64,000 nt of DNA from Candidatus Fraserbacteria bacterium (GCA_029262795.1 JAJCYT010000031.1:124001-188000), one strand, 5' to 3'. Shown: positions 18,128-27,898, numbered from the stretch's first letter. Program-made: numbers and translations. The notes: generated by a model not told the origin, from the letters alone.

Positions 18128-21100
18128 ATGAGTTTTGTCCATCTTCACAATCATTCAGAATTTAGTTTGCTGGACGCCACTTGTCGTATTGATGCGTTAT
18201 TAAAGCAGGCCAAAGAATTTGACATGCCCGCCGTGGCTCTGACTGATCATGGCACAATGAGTGGCTTGGTTCAGTTTTACAAAGGCGCAAAGAAATATGA
18301 CATCAAGCCTATTTTGGGTTGTGAATTGTATCTGGCTGCCGGAGATCGCCGTGAGAAAATGGCCACACCGGATGGTAAGAAATTTTATCACTTGTTGGCA
18401 CTCGCTGTGGATTTAGAAGGCTATCATAACCTCATTAAACTGTCGAGCTATGCGTATTTGGAAGGCTATTATTACAAACCCCGTATTGATAAAGCTTTGC
18501 TTCGCCAACACAGTAAAGGGTTAATTTCAACCACCAGTTGCCGTAGTGGTGAAGTGCCTCGTCTGTTAATGCAGGATAAATACGAAGAAGCCAAATTAGC
18601 GGCGATGGAATATATGGACATTTTTGGCGAAGGCAACTACTACGTAGAGCTGCAAAACCATAATGTGGATGTTGAGGAAAAACTTAATGCCCAATTGTTC
18701 CAACTCTCGCAGGATTTAAACATCCCCATCATTGCCACGAACGATGTTCATTATTTAACACATGAAGATTGCGACGCGCATGAAGTGCTGCTCAACGTGC
18801 AGAACAAAGGCGCCAACAAGCGCAGCTATGACAGCGATCAATATTATTTCAAATCAGCAGATGAAATGAGAAAGCTGTTTGAAGCCTATCCCGAAGCGAT
18901 TGCCAATACGGTCAAAATTGCAGATCGTTGTGATGTCAAAATAGACTTTGATACCTACTTGTTGCCATCCATTGGGATTCCAAAAGAGTATCCGTCCGTG
19001 GATGAATACATGGACAAGCTCACCTGGGAAGGTGCAGAGTGGCGCTACGGTGAAGTGACCGATGAGATTAAAGAACGCATTGAATACGAAATTGGCGTGA
19101 TCCAAAAAATGGGCTACTCGGCCTACTTTTTGATTGTGCAGGATTTCATGAACTATGCACGCGAACAAAATATTCCGGTGGGACCAGGGCGTGGCTCGGC
19201 TGCGGGTTCCGTGGTGGCGTATTGCTTGGCCATTACGGATGTGGACCCGCTTCAATTTGACCTGATTTTTGAACGATTTCTCAATCCCGCACGTGTCAGC
19301 ATGCCGGATGTGGATATCGATTTTTGTGAACGCCGCCGTGAAGAAGTGATTCGTTACGTGGAACAAAAATATGGCGAAGATCAGGTGGCTCAAATTGTGA
19401 CATCTTCCACTATGAAAGCCCGTGGTGCTTTGCGTGATGTGGCGCGCGTGTTTGAGATTTCCTTTGCCGATGCAGATCGCATTGCCAAACTGATTCCGAT
19501 GAATGCCACGTTGGATGAAGCGCTGGAAAAATCCAAGGAATTGGGCACAGAGTATCGCACCAATCCACAAATCAAGAGCCTGATTGACACTGCCAAACAA
19601 CTCGAAGGCTTGGCGCGCAACAACTCCACTCATGCAGCCGGTGTGATTATTGCACCAGGGCCGATGATGGATTATTGCCCTGTTCAACGTGTGGGATCAG
19701 GTGAAGATCAAGCCTATGTGACGCAATTCAACATGAAGGATGCTGAATCCATCGGCCTGTTGAAAATGGACTTCTTGGGATTGCGAACGCTCACCGTGAT
19801 GCAGGATGCGATTGACAGTATCAAAAGAGAAAAAGACATCGACATCGAATTAATGAAAGTGCCTTTGGATGATGAAAAAGCATACCAATTGTTGCAGCGT
19901 GGGGCCACGATGGGGGTGTTCCAGTTTGAAGGCAGTGGCATCCGCGAAATGGGGCTACGGCTCCAGCCCAGTGAATTCAATGATATCATCGCTTGGGGTG
20001 CACTTTATCGCCCAGGTCCGTTGGAAAGTGGGATTGCTGATGCCTACATTGAGCGCAAACATGGCCGGCAAAAGGTGAGCTATGATCACCCAGACCTGGA
20101 TCAGGTGCTTGGCGGTACCTACGGATTGCCAATTTATCAGGAACAATTGATGCAAATGGCGCAAGTACTGGCCAAATTTTCCCTGAGCGAAGCCGACACT
20201 CTACGCATGGCGATGGGGAAAAAGATCAAAGCTTTGATGGAAGAAATGCGTGATAAGTTCATCGACGGTTGCGTGAACAACAACATCGACAAAAAATTGG
20301 CCACCAAAATTTTTGAAGAGATCGAAAAATTCTCACGCTATGGTTTCAACAAATCACACTCCACCGCGTATGCGTTGATTTCCTACTGGACTGCGCACCT
20401 CAAAGCCAATCACCCTGTGCATTACATGGCCGCACTGTTATCCAGTGTTGCCAGTAACAACGAAAAAGTGGCCGAATATATCGGTGAATGTAAAGATTTG
20501 GGCCTCACTGTGTTGCCGCCAAATGTCAATGTTAGTCAAGTGGCGTTTTATCCAAAAGAGGATAACGAAATCACGTTTGGCCTTAGCGCGGTGAAGAACG
20601 TGGGACGTGGTGCGGTTGAAGCTATTTTGGAAGGTCGTGAAGAAGGTCCATTTGAAAATTTCTTTGATTTCTGTGAACGAATCAATCCCAGTAGAGTCAA
20701 TCGAGAAGTGATTGAAAGTTTAATTAAAGTGGGGGCTTTTGATGCGTTTGGCACTCGAAAAGGTCTGTTGGCTCAGGTTGATGCTGGCTTGGAAATGAGT
20801 CAACGCGCTTTGGAGGAACGCCGAAGCGGTCAGCAAGGATTGTTTGGTGAACCAGAGGAATCCAGCGCACAAACAGCGGTGGGGGTTAATATTCAGATTT
20901 CAACGGAAGAGTTTGATGAAGAAATTCTGCTCCAATTTGAAAAAGAACTTCTGGGGTTATACGTCAGCAAAAACCCTCTGGAAGATGCCGAAGTCTATTT
21001 CTCTGCCTTTCGTACGTGTTCATTGGACGAGCTTCGACAAAAAGCGAATGGCGGTTCGTTGAATTTGGGGGGCCGTATCGCCGATGCTCGCGTCATCACG

Positions 21101-21541
21101 ACCAAAAAAGGTTTACCAATGGCGTTTGTGAAACTGGAAGATTTGAAAGGCACCATCGAAGTGACGGTGTTTTCCGATGCCTTTGAGCAATGCGGTGAGC
21201 ATTTGGTGGTCGATAACTTGGTGGCCGTCACCGGCAAAGCTGAGGAACGCAAAGGCCAGCTTCAAATTCTGGCTGACACCATTACGCCCCTACATGAGCT
21301 TCAGACAGAACTCACTTGTCATTTGCGTCTGGACACTGAACAAATTGATGAGCCATTCCTCATCTCACTCAAAGAAACGCTGGAGGAGCATCAAGGCCCA
21401 ATGCCTGTGGTGGTTCATGTTTGTGAAATGGAAGAACGAAAAGCGCTGCCCCTCACCTTTAAAGTGAAGTGGGATGGTCCTTTGCAAGAAGGGTTGCATG
21501 ACTTGTTGGGCGCAAGTCATGTTCGTCTACAGAAGCAATAA
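18128..21541 (+). CDS. dnaE: DNA polymerase III alpha subunit
   Basis: The 1137-residue replicative polymerase starts with a PHP domain (HLHNHSEFSLLDA, LTDHGTMSG). The polymerase core has the three catalytic aspartates in MPDVDIDF and the GPGRGSAAGS loop, with SRYGFNKSHSTAYA and NVGRGAVEAI in the fingers. A C-terminal OB-fold follows (LGGRIADARVITTKKG, then LEDLKGTIEVTVF). The length is typical of DnaE1. The start MSFVHLHNHS is the usual family beginning, but no strong Shine-Dalgarno is visible, only a purine-rich GGGGG further back inside the hairpin region. Confidence 0.97.
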   Translation: MSFVHLHNHSEFSLLDATCRIDALLKQAKEFDMPAVALTDHGTMSGLVQFYKGAKKYDIKPILGCELYLAAGDRREKMATPDGKKFYHLLALAVDLEGYHNLIKLSSYAYLEGYYYKPRIDKALLRQHSKGLISTTSCRSGEVPRLLMQDKYEEAKLAAMEYMDIFGEGNYYVELQNHNVDVEEKLNAQLFQLSQDLNIPIIATNDVHYLTHEDCDAHEVLLNVQNKGANKRSYDSDQYYFKSADEMRKLFEAYPEAIANTVKIADRCDVKIDFDTYLLPSIGIPKEYPSVDEYMDKLTWEGAEWRYGEVTDEIKERIEYEIGVIQKMGYSAYFLIVQDFMNYAREQNIPVGPGRGSAAGSVVAYCLAITDVDPLQFDLIFERFLNPARVSMPDVDIDFCERRREEVIRYVEQKYGEDQVAQIVTSSTMKARGALRDVARVFEISFADADRIAKLIPMNATLDEALEKSKELGTEYRTNPQIKSLIDTAKQLEGLARNNSTHAAGVIIAPGPMMDYCPVQRVGSGEDQAYVTQFNMKDAESIGLLKMDFLGLRTLTVMQDAIDSIKREKDIDIELMKVPLDDEKAYQLLQRGATMGVFQFEGSGIREMGLRLQPSEFNDIIAWGALYRPGPLESGIADAYIERKHGRQKVSYDHPDLDQVLGGTYGLPIYQEQLMQMAQVLAKFSLSEADTLRMAMGKKIKALMEEMRDKFIDGCVNNNIDKKLATKIFEEIEKFSRYGFNKSHSTAYALISYWTAHLKANHPVHYMAALLSSVASNNEKVAEYIGECKDLGLTVLPPNVNVSQVAFYPKEDNEITFGLSAVKNVGRGAVEAILEGREEGPFENFFDFCERINPSRVNREVIESLIKVGAFDAFGTRKGLLAQVDAGLEMSQRALEERRSGQQGLFGEPEESSAQTAVGVNIQISTEEFDEEILLQFEKELLGLYVSKNPLEDAEVYFSAFRTCSLDELRQKANGGSLNLGGRIADARVITTKKGLPMAFVKLEDLKGTIEVTVFSDAFEQCGEHLVVDNLVAVTGKAEERKGQLQILADTITPLHELQTELTCHLRLDTEQIDEPFLISLKETLEEHQGPMPVVVHVCEMEERKALPLTFKVKWDGPLQEGLHDLLGASHVRLQKQ

Positions 21542-21638
21542 TTTTTAAACATCATTTGTTCGTATCGTTACATTGAATTTATCGAATGTTGCGACGTTCA
21601 CATTCCCCGACACGGTTGAAGGATATAAAGGTTACACC

Positions 21639-22925
21639 ATGAGCCGTACAAAACGTTTGTTACGCTGGCTTTACCCTGGTATTGGGGTGAAACGCTGGGC
21701 AGGTCTTGCTGTCATTGGCGCATTGATTAGCGCGTTGGGCATCCTGGCCTGGGTTGGTCGTGAGTTGGCATTAAACGTTTGGACATTTTTATCGCAATTT
21801 TCTTCAGATCGACAGATCATTTACCTGGTTGCCGGTGCCATGATTTTGGCTGGACTGGTGATGTTGATAGGCGGCATCGGACGGATGGTCAACGCCATTG
21901 TTCGAGGTATTTCGCCTGAAAGCGAAGGTCGTGCTTCAGAAGTTATTTACAGTCGCAGACGCCTGGGGCGCGGTCCCAAAATTGTGACTGTGGGCGGCGG
22001 CACAGGATTGTCTACCCTGTTGCGCGGTTTGAAAGAATGGACGTCCAACACCACTGCCGTGGTCACAGTCATGGATGATGGTGGCAGTTCTGGGCGACTC
22101 CGTGAAGAAATGAAAATGCTGCCCCCTGGCGATATTCGCAACTGCCTGATTGCGCTGGCTGAAGATGAAGACGAAATCGCCTACCTGTTTCAACATCGTT
22201 TTAAAAATGGGTCCGGCAGCCTGGACGGTCATTCCTTGGGCAACCTCATTTTGGCCGGATTGCAGCAGAACACGGGACGATTCGACGTGGCGGTGGAGAA
22301 ATTCAGCCACATTATCAAAGTACGCGGTCAGGTGGTGCCTACCACCCTAGAAGATGTCAAGCTGGTGGCTGAAATGGAAGATGGGGGGCAGGTAACAGGT
22401 GAGGTCAACATTGCCGAAGATGAACGGCAGATCAAAAAATTGGGCCTATCTCAGGCTCATGTTCAACCTTATCGAAAAGTGATTGAAGCAATCGATGATG
22501 CAGAACTTATTTTGCTTGGGCCAGGCAGCTTGTTTACAAGTATTATTCCCAATCTGTTGGTGGAAGGTGTTTCCCAGTCCATAGAACGAAGCAAGGCTGC
22601 AAAAATTTATGTGGCCAATTTGATGACACAGCCAGGGGAAACGGATCAATTTTCACTCTCAGATCACCTTCGTATTTTAGGGGAATACATTGACCTGAAC
22701 ACGCTTGATTTTGTGGTTGCCAATGACAAACTTTTTCCTGAAGATTTAGAAAAGCGGTATCGCAGTGAAGGTGCCATCCCTGTTGAATTGGATAAAATTT
22801 CCGATCTTACCAAAGCCAAATTGGTGACTGCAGATTTGTGTGACATTCTTGAAATGGACAACAAACGAACGCTCAAGCACCACTCTCAACAACTGGCACA
22901 AACTATCATTCAGTGCGTAAGATAA
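21639..22925 (+). CDS. yvcK: YvcK/CofD-family UDP-sugar-binding protein with N-terminal membrane hairpin
   Basis: The 428-residue protein has two N-terminal membrane helices (about 21-43 and 60-82) followed by a YvcK domain with TVGGGTGLSTLLRGLK, VVTVMDDGGSSGRLR and LPPGDIRNCL. Soluble YvcK of firmicutes binds UDP-N-acetylglucosamine and controls carbon flux to the cell wall. Membrane-anchored versions occur in cyanobacteria and Chloroflexota. I chose the ATG at 21639 with AAAGG upstream over a TTG start at 21573. It does not look like a coenzyme F420 CofD, since no other F420 gene is present. Confidence 0.92.
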   Translation: MSRTKRLLRWLYPGIGVKRWAGLAVIGALISALGILAWVGRELALNVWTFLSQFSSDRQIIYLVAGAMILAGLVMLIGGIGRMVNAIVRGISPESEGRASEVIYSRRRLGRGPKIVTVGGGTGLSTLLRGLKEWTSNTTAVVTVMDDGGSSGRLREEMKMLPPGDIRNCLIALAEDEDEIAYLFQHRFKNGSGSLDGHSLGNLILAGLQQNTGRFDVAVEKFSHIIKVRGQVVPTTLEDVKLVAEMEDGGQVTGEVNIAEDERQIKKLGLSQAHVQPYRKVIEAIDDAELILLGPGSLFTSIIPNLLVEGVSQSIERSKAAKIYVANLMTQPGETDQFSLSDHLRILGEYIDLNTLDFVVANDKLFPEDLEKRYRSEGAIPVELDKISDLTKAKLVTADLCDILEMDNKRTLKHHSQQLAQTIIQCVR

Positions 22926-22932
22926 CGTCCTG

Positions 22933-23466
22933 ATGATCCCTTTAAATCTCATTCCAGCAGAGCCACAGCACGCCCGTCAATGGTATCTGTGGCGCAAGGA
23001 TGCCACTGCGTTGCGTTACAATCCCATGTCTGAAGTGCCGCTTGATTTGCTGCAGGATCGCTTGAGTCAGTCGAGCAGCGATCTTTCTAATGAAACGTTT
23101 CACGAATACCGTTGGATCATCGAAACTGAAGGCAACCTGGTTGGTACAGTTTCATTGCATCGAGTTTCCTGGCCGCATCTTCATGCTGACCTTGGCTATC
23201 AGATCGATTCAGCCTATCAAGGGCAACGATTGGGCAGTTGTGCCGTGAACATGCTGATTCAAAAAACATTCCAGGAAAGCCGACTCAACCGATTGATGGC
23301 CCTGATTCACAGTGAAAATGAAGCATCTATCAAAATTGTTCAACGCCTTGGTTTTCAGCATGAAGGCACCCTTCGATCTCATTTTCAAATTAATGGCCAG
23401 TTTGTGAATGAAGAAGTGTATGGTCTGCTACGCCATGAGTGGCAAGATTCATCTGTTTCAGATTAA
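22933..23466 (+). CDS. GNAT acetyltransferase, RimJ/RimL type
   Basis: The 177-residue protein resembles ribosomal-protein and spermidine acetyltransferases (Acetyltransf_3). It has DLGYQIDSAYQGQRLGSCAV at the acetyl-CoA loop and IVQRLGFQHEGTLRSHF near the end. It starts 7 bases after yvcK and is followed by another GNAT gene, so all three may share a transcript. The acceptor is not predictable. Confidence 0.85.
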   Translation: MIPLNLIPAEPQHARQWYLWRKDATALRYNPMSEVPLDLLQDRLSQSSSDLSNETFHEYRWIIETEGNLVGTVSLHRVSWPHLHADLGYQIDSAYQGQRLGSCAVNMLIQKTFQESRLNRLMALIHSENEASIKIVQRLGFQHEGTLRSHFQINGQFVNEEVYGLLRHEWQDSSVSD

Positions 23467-23475
23467 ACTCAAATC

Positions 23476-23979
23476 ATGATCATTCGACCTGCAACCCTGG
23501 CCGATGCCGAATCCATTGCTGCTGTGCATATCGCCTCTTGGCAGCAGGCGTATAAAGATTTGCTGCCCCAAGATCGTTTGGGTCAATTGCCTCTGGATCG
23601 TTATATCAGTCGTTGGAATCAACGGCTGCAAGAATCTACCCAAATCAATTTTGTGGCTGAACTTGAAACTGAGATTGTTGGGTTTTCTTCTGTTGGACCT
23701 TCCCGCGATGACGATGCCCAAGCTCATACTGCAGAGCTTTATGCCATCTATCTTTTGTCATCCACTTGGGGAAAAGGGATCGGTAAAGCTTTATGCGAAA
23801 AATCACTGAAACGATTGAAAGAAGATGGCTATCAAAATGTGACACTTTGGGTGTTTGAGGACAATGAGAATGCCAGAAAATTCTACGAACACATGGGATT
23901 TGTGTTCGATGGGAAAACATCCACGTTTGAAATCTTTGATATCGTTAAATCAGAAGCTCGTTACGAACGAACTTTATAA
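23476..23979 (+). CDS. GNAT acetyltransferase
   Basis: The 167-residue enzyme has the acetyl-CoA pyrophosphate loop in SSTWGKGIGKALCEKSL, a beta-bulge LWVFEDNENARKFYEHMGF and an early ESIAAVHIASWQQAYKDLL stretch common in GNATs of this subgroup. The gene follows the previous acetyltransferase by 9 bases; they are only distantly alike, so they are not a recent duplication. Substrate unknown. Confidence 0.85.
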   Translation: MIIRPATLADAESIAAVHIASWQQAYKDLLPQDRLGQLPLDRYISRWNQRLQESTQINFVAELETEIVGFSSVGPSRDDDAQAHTAELYAIYLLSSTWGKGIGKALCEKSLKRLKEDGYQNVTLWVFEDNENARKFYEHMGFVFDGKTSTFEIFDIVKSEARYERTL

Positions 23980-24018
23980 TTACTGGCAGGAAATTTTCCG
24001 GTCTCTACAATACTCAGC

Positions 24019-24291
24019 ATGGAACTGTGGATTGACATACTGGGCTGGGCAGGCGCATTGGCCGTGCTGTTGGCATATGGATTGGTGTCCAATCATAAAG
24101 TCAAAGGGGATTCGCAAATTTATCAATGGTTGAATTTGGCAGGTGGCATTTTTTTATTGATCAACACCATCTACTTTGGTGCCATACCTTCAGCATTTGT
24201 AAACGTGGTTTGGATTGGCATTGCAGTGGTTGCCTTAATTAAAATTTGGACCAGCCCATTTAGAGGTCGCCGTGAACAAAAAACTGATTGA
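24019..24291 (+). CDS. Small three-helix membrane protein (CBU_0592-like)
   Basis: The 90-residue protein has three hydrophobic segments (about 5-22, 36-55 and 58-78) with conserved-looking WAGALAVLLAYGL and YQWLNLAGGIFLLINT. The pattern matches the small CBU_0592-type membrane family of unknown function. Its end overlaps the cyclase gene by 20 bases, so the two are probably translated together. Confidence 0.7.
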   Translation: MELWIDILGWAGALAVLLAYGLVSNHKVKGDSQIYQWLNLAGGIFLLINTIYFGAIPSAFVNVVWIGIAVVALIKIWTSPFRGRREQKTD

Positions 24292-24931
24292 TCTGAGTCA
24301 CACCATCGAAGATGGCCTGATTACCTATAAAGGGTTACCTGCGCCCATTGTGTGCGATTTTTTGAAGCGTGAAGATTCTGAGCCTCATTATGCCCCTGGC
24401 ACTCAATTTCAAATTGCCAAAATCGACATGGTGGTCAACTCAGGCACCTATGTGGATGCCCCTTCCCATCGCTATAAGGATGGGAAAGATATTTCGGAAT
24501 TGCCGCTGTCTTCGTTGGCAAATCTGGATACGGTGGTGATCCACAGCGACTATCGTCAAGGTCGAGCCACTGATGCATCTGCTTTTCAGAATGTGAATAT
24601 CAAAGGCAAAGCGGTGTTAATTCACACAGGCTGGTCAGATCATTGGAACACGGATCAGTATTTTGAGGGCCATTCTTTTTTGACAGAAGATGCGGCCATT
24701 TATTTGCGTGATCAAGGTGCCGTGTTTGTTGGTATCGATTCGCTGAATATTGACGATACGGATGTGGGGCAGCGTCCTGTTCACACTATTTTGCTGAAAC
24801 ATGAAATTCCTATTTGCGAACATTTAACGAATTTGAAGACATTGCCTGATACAGGTTTTCGATTTTTTGCGGTGCCTGTAAAGGTGAAAGCCGTTGGTTC
24901 GTTTCCTGTTCGAGCGTTTGGGGTGGTTTGA
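24272..24931 (+). CDS. Cyclase-family hydrolase (kynurenine formamidase-like) with altered metal motif
   Basis: The 219-residue protein belongs to the cyclase family (PF04199) that includes kynurenine formamidase and isatin hydrolase. The defining HxGTHxDxPxH motif reads NSGTYVDAPSH (residues 56-66). Two of the expected metal-binding histidines are thus Asn56 and Tyr60, while Asp62, Pro64 and His66 remain. VFVGIDSLNIDD later is typical of the family. The start is GTG at 24272 behind AGAGGT. Metal use and substrate may differ from known members. No other tryptophan-degradation gene is nearby. Confidence 0.75.
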   Translation: MNKKLIDLSHTIEDGLITYKGLPAPIVCDFLKREDSEPHYAPGTQFQIAKIDMVVNSGTYVDAPSHRYKDGKDISELPLSSLANLDTVVIHSDYRQGRATDASAFQNVNIKGKAVLIHTGWSDHWNTDQYFEGHSFLTEDAAIYLRDQGAVFVGIDSLNIDDTDVGQRPVHTILLKHEIPICEHLTNLKTLPDTGFRFFAVPVKVKAVGSFPVRAFGVV

Positions 24932-25488
24932 TGCACCGGAAATCTTTACTTGAAAAGCTTGCTGCCTATCGACCTTTCGAGGATTCAGACAGAGATGCAA
25001 GGCAACGCCTGACTGACTTTGTAAATGAGCACAGCGATTGTTTCGAGCGATCACTCAAAGTCGGACACGTCACAGGCTCAGTTTGGTTGGTCGATGACAC
25101 GGGGCAAAACGTGTTGCTGACGCACCATCGCAAGCTTGGTATCTGGGTGCAGTTGGGCGGTCATTGCGATGGTGAATCAGACACCGTAGCGGTGGCGCTT
25201 CGAGAAGCTCAGGAAGAGTCTGGCATCATAGAACTGAACGTGTTATCAGAGGATATTTTCGATTTGGACATTCACCCCATCCCTGCCAGAGGCGATGAGC
25301 CGGATCATTTTCATTATGACGTTCGCTATGTGATTCAAACACAAGGCAACACCAATTTTGTGGTCAGCGAAGAATCACATGATCTGGCTTGGATTCCCAT
25401 CGAAAAACTTTCAGACTATTCTCAGGAAACCTCAATGCTGCGAATGGGCCGAAAATGGCAAGCGCAACTTCAATCACTCGATATCTAA
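24931..25488 (+). CDS. Nudix hydrolase
   Basis: The 185-residue protein has a Nudix box, LGGHCDGESDTVAVALREAQ followed by EESGI, in the GGHxDG variant that is common in one branch of the superfamily. Nudix enzymes split nucleoside diphosphates linked to another group; the compound cannot be told from the box. I use the ATG at 24931, which overlaps the cyclase stop by one base (TGATG), rather than the TTG three bases earlier. Confidence 0.85.
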   Translation: MHRKSLLEKLAAYRPFEDSDRDARQRLTDFVNEHSDCFERSLKVGHVTGSVWLVDDTGQNVLLTHHRKLGIWVQLGGHCDGESDTVAVALREAQEESGIIELNVLSEDIFDLDIHPIPARGDEPDHFHYDVRYVIQTQGNTNFVVSEESHDLAWIPIEKLSDYSQETSMLRMGRKWQAQLQSLDI

Positions 25489-25500
25489 AGGAGTGTGTGG

Positions 25501-26124
25501 ATGTATCTCCCCAGCCCTTTTAAAGAAGATAATTTAAACTCACTCCACGAAGTGATTCGTAATTACAATTTCGCCCCCTTATTCAGCCAATCAGATGACA
25601 TGCCGTATGCTACGCACCTGCCCTTTATGCTCGATCCAGATCGCGGCCCAAATGGCACGCTAATTGCTCATATGGCACGGGCCAATCCACACTGGAAATC
25701 GTTTGATGAAAACACGCAAGCTTTGGTTGTGTTTCAAGGTCCACACGCTTACATCTCTACATCCTGGTATGAAAAAGAAGAACACGTACCTACTTGGAAT
25801 TATGCTGCCGTCCATGCTTATGGTGTACCTCAATTGATTCATGAACCAGAAGAGCTTCTTTCGATGGTTGAAGCTTTGGTGAACAACCACGAAGCTTCGA
25901 TCAGTGGCATTAAAAATCTTGATGAACATAAAGAAATTTTGTTGCCACAACTCAAAGCCATCGTCGGCTTTGAAATTCCTATCGAAAAAATTGAAGGTAA
26001 ATTCAAGTTCAACCAGAATCGTTCCACCGAAGATCAGCAAGGTGTGGTCAATGCCTTGGAAAATCATGATGATCCACTGATTCAAGGGGTGGCTGACATC
26101 ATGAAAAAAAACCTTCAACAGTAA
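25501..26124 (+). CDS. PaiB-like FMN-binding protein
   Basis: The 207-residue protein has the PaiB hallmark stretches ATHLPFMLD, LIAHMARANPHWKSF, VVFQGPHAYISTSWY and VPTWNYAAVHAYG. PaiB of Bacillus was first described as a repressor of sporulation and protease genes together with the acetyltransferase PaiA; structurally it is a split-barrel flavin-binding fold. The ATG at 25501 has AAAGGAG 7 bases upstream. It follows two GNAT genes in the same direction, which is reminiscent of paiAB. Confidence 0.85.
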   Translation: MYLPSPFKEDNLNSLHEVIRNYNFAPLFSQSDDMPYATHLPFMLDPDRGPNGTLIAHMARANPHWKSFDENTQALVVFQGPHAYISTSWYEKEEHVPTWNYAAVHAYGVPQLIHEPEELLSMVEALVNNHEASISGIKNLDEHKEILLPQLKAIVGFEIPIEKIEGKFKFNQNRSTEDQQGVVNALENHDDPLIQGVADIMKKNLQQ

Positions 26125-26142
26125 TTTTTTCTCTTCTCTGAA

Positions 26143-26182
26143 AACGTGCTATACTGCTTCAAAATCAGAATGAGGGCACGTT
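26143..26182 (+). promoter_or_regulatory. Inverted repeat around a -10-like box before the TPR gene
   Basis: AACGTGC (26143-26149) and GCACGTT (26176-26182) flank TATACT (26150-26155). The matching -35 is poor. The arms would place a repressor over the start of transcription of the TPR and kinase-lyase genes, or form a hairpin in the leader. Confidence 0.4.
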
Positions 26183-26214
26183 ACATTGATGCAATCAGTT
26201 AGGAAATCTCAAAC

Positions 26215-27888
26215 ATGAATGACTATTATGACCTTGGTTCGTACACCCGTGCTGTCAGTACCAATTCCGAAGAAGCCCAGCTTTGGTTTGATCGTGGATT
26301 AAGTTGGTGCTATGGGTATCATCACGAAGAATCCGTTCGCTGTTATCAAAAAGCCAGTGAGCTTGATCCAAATTGCGCCATGGCGTATTGGGGCATCGCT
26401 TATGCGGCAGGCCCCAACTACAACAAACCATGGGAAGCCTTTGAAGAAGATGAGCTAAAGCAGGCTGTGGTCACCACCCATACCGCTGCACAAGAAGCGC
26501 TGAAACGAATTGATAACGCCTCGCCAGTCGAACAGGCGTTGATTAAGGCATTGGTACATCGCTACCCTTCCGACCAAGTGGTTGACAGCGATGAATTCAG
26601 TGCCTGGAACGATGCCTATGCAGCCGCCATGAAAACGGTCTATGCTGATTTTTCAGATGATCTGGATGTTGCAGCCCTCTATGCTGAAGCCATGATGAAT
26701 CGCACACCATGGCAGTTGTGGGACCTCAAAAGCGGCGAACCCGCTGAAGGCGCAGATACACTTGAGGCTGCAAATGTGCTTGAAAATGCCATGCAGCAAG
26801 TGGAAGACAGCAGCCAACAGCCTCACCTTGGTCTGTTGCACATGTACATCCATGTGATGGAAATGTCGCCCCATCCTGAACGTGCATTGCGAGCCGGAGA
26901 TGCACTGCGCGAACTGGTTCCTGATGCAGGCCATTTGTGCCATATGCCGACCCATGTGGACATCCTGTGCGGCAACTACAATGACGCCGTGGTGTCCAAC
27001 AGCAGGGCCATTGTCGCAGACAGAAAATGGCTCGAACGCGAAGGCTCCATTAACTTCTACACGCTGTATCGCTGCCACAACTATCATTTCAAACTCTACG
27101 CGGCCATGTTTTTGGGTCAATACAAAACTGCTCTCGCGGCGGCTGAGGAATTGGTGGCAACCACACCAGCAGAAGTTTTGCGCGTTGAACAGCCGCCGAT
27201 GGCCGATTGGCTGGAAGGGTTTATTCCAATGAAGATGCACGTGTTGATCCGCTTTGGAAAATGGCAGGAAATTATTGACGAACCGTTACCCGATGATCCT
27301 GAACTCTACTGCTACACAACGGCCATCATTCATTACGCCAAAGCCGTTGCCCATTCTGCCATTGACAACATAGAAGCGGCAGAAGCAGAGAAGGCAAACT
27401 TTCAAGCGGCCGTTGCCAACGTCCCTGAATCGCGCACGATTTTTAACAACACGTGTGTGGATATCTTGGCCATCGCATCTGAAATGCTCAATGGCGAACT
27501 TGAGTACCGCAAAGGCAATCATGATCAGGCATTTGACCATCTACGAAAGTCAGCTAAACTTGACGATCATCTGCCCTACGATGAGCCATGGGGTTGGATG
27601 CAGCCGACCCGACACGCACTCGGCGCACTGTTGTTAGAACAAGGGCGAGTGGAAGAGGCCGAAAAAGTTTATCGTGCTGACCTGGGTCTGGACAACACAT
27701 TGAGCCGACCTTCGCAACATCCGGAAAATGTGTGGAGCCTGCACGGTTATGTGGAATGCCTGCAACGACAGGAAAAACACGCAGAGGCTGAGGCTGCACA
27801 AGCCCGGCTTGATCTTGCCATGGCGCGTGCAGATGTGCCGATCAACGCTTCGTGTTATTGCCGACTTGATGCGTGTTGCGATGATTAA
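26215..27888 (+). CDS. TPR-repeat protein of unknown function
   Basis: The 557-residue soluble protein has tetratricopeptide-like helices, clearest in SVRCYQKASELDPNCAMAYW near the start and EYRKGNHDQAFDHLRKSAKL near residue 430. There is no signal peptide. The centre contains His/Met-rich helices (HLGLLHMYIHVMEMSPHPER, LCHMPTHVDI), and the end is cysteine rich (CYCRLDACCDD). Those could bind metal, but this is a guess. It lies 10 bases before the kinase/phospho-lyase fusion and probably belongs to its operon. Confidence 0.75.
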   Translation: MNDYYDLGSYTRAVSTNSEEAQLWFDRGLSWCYGYHHEESVRCYQKASELDPNCAMAYWGIAYAAGPNYNKPWEAFEEDELKQAVVTTHTAAQEALKRIDNASPVEQALIKALVHRYPSDQVVDSDEFSAWNDAYAAAMKTVYADFSDDLDVAALYAEAMMNRTPWQLWDLKSGEPAEGADTLEAANVLENAMQQVEDSSQQPHLGLLHMYIHVMEMSPHPERALRAGDALRELVPDAGHLCHMPTHVDILCGNYNDAVVSNSRAIVADRKWLEREGSINFYTLYRCHNYHFKLYAAMFLGQYKTALAAAEELVATTPAEVLRVEQPPMADWLEGFIPMKMHVLIRFGKWQEIIDEPLPDDPELYCYTTAIIHYAKAVAHSAIDNIEAAEAEKANFQAAVANVPESRTIFNNTCVDILAIASEMLNGELEYRKGNHDQAFDHLRKSAKLDDHLPYDEPWGWMQPTRHALGALLLEQGRVEEAEKVYRADLGLDNTLSRPSQHPENVWSLHGYVECLQRQEKHAEAEAAQARLDLAMARADVPINASCYCRLDACCDD

Positions 27889-27898
27889 GTGTTGAAAA

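Noticed and set aside
18854-19687. Minus-strand frame of 277 codons opposite dnaE
   Set aside because: It lies wholly inside dnaE, is rich in His and Phe as expected for an antisense shadow, and no promoter or family supports it.
21639-22925. CofD (coenzyme F420 synthesis) for the YvcK-like protein
   Set aside because: The membrane hairpin and the motif set fit YvcK, and no other F420 gene is close, although the LLM oxidoreductase family can use F420.
26653-27240. Minus-strand frame of 195 codons opposite the TPR gene
   Set aside because: Antisense shadow; composition (many His, Gln) mirrors the TPR gene codons.
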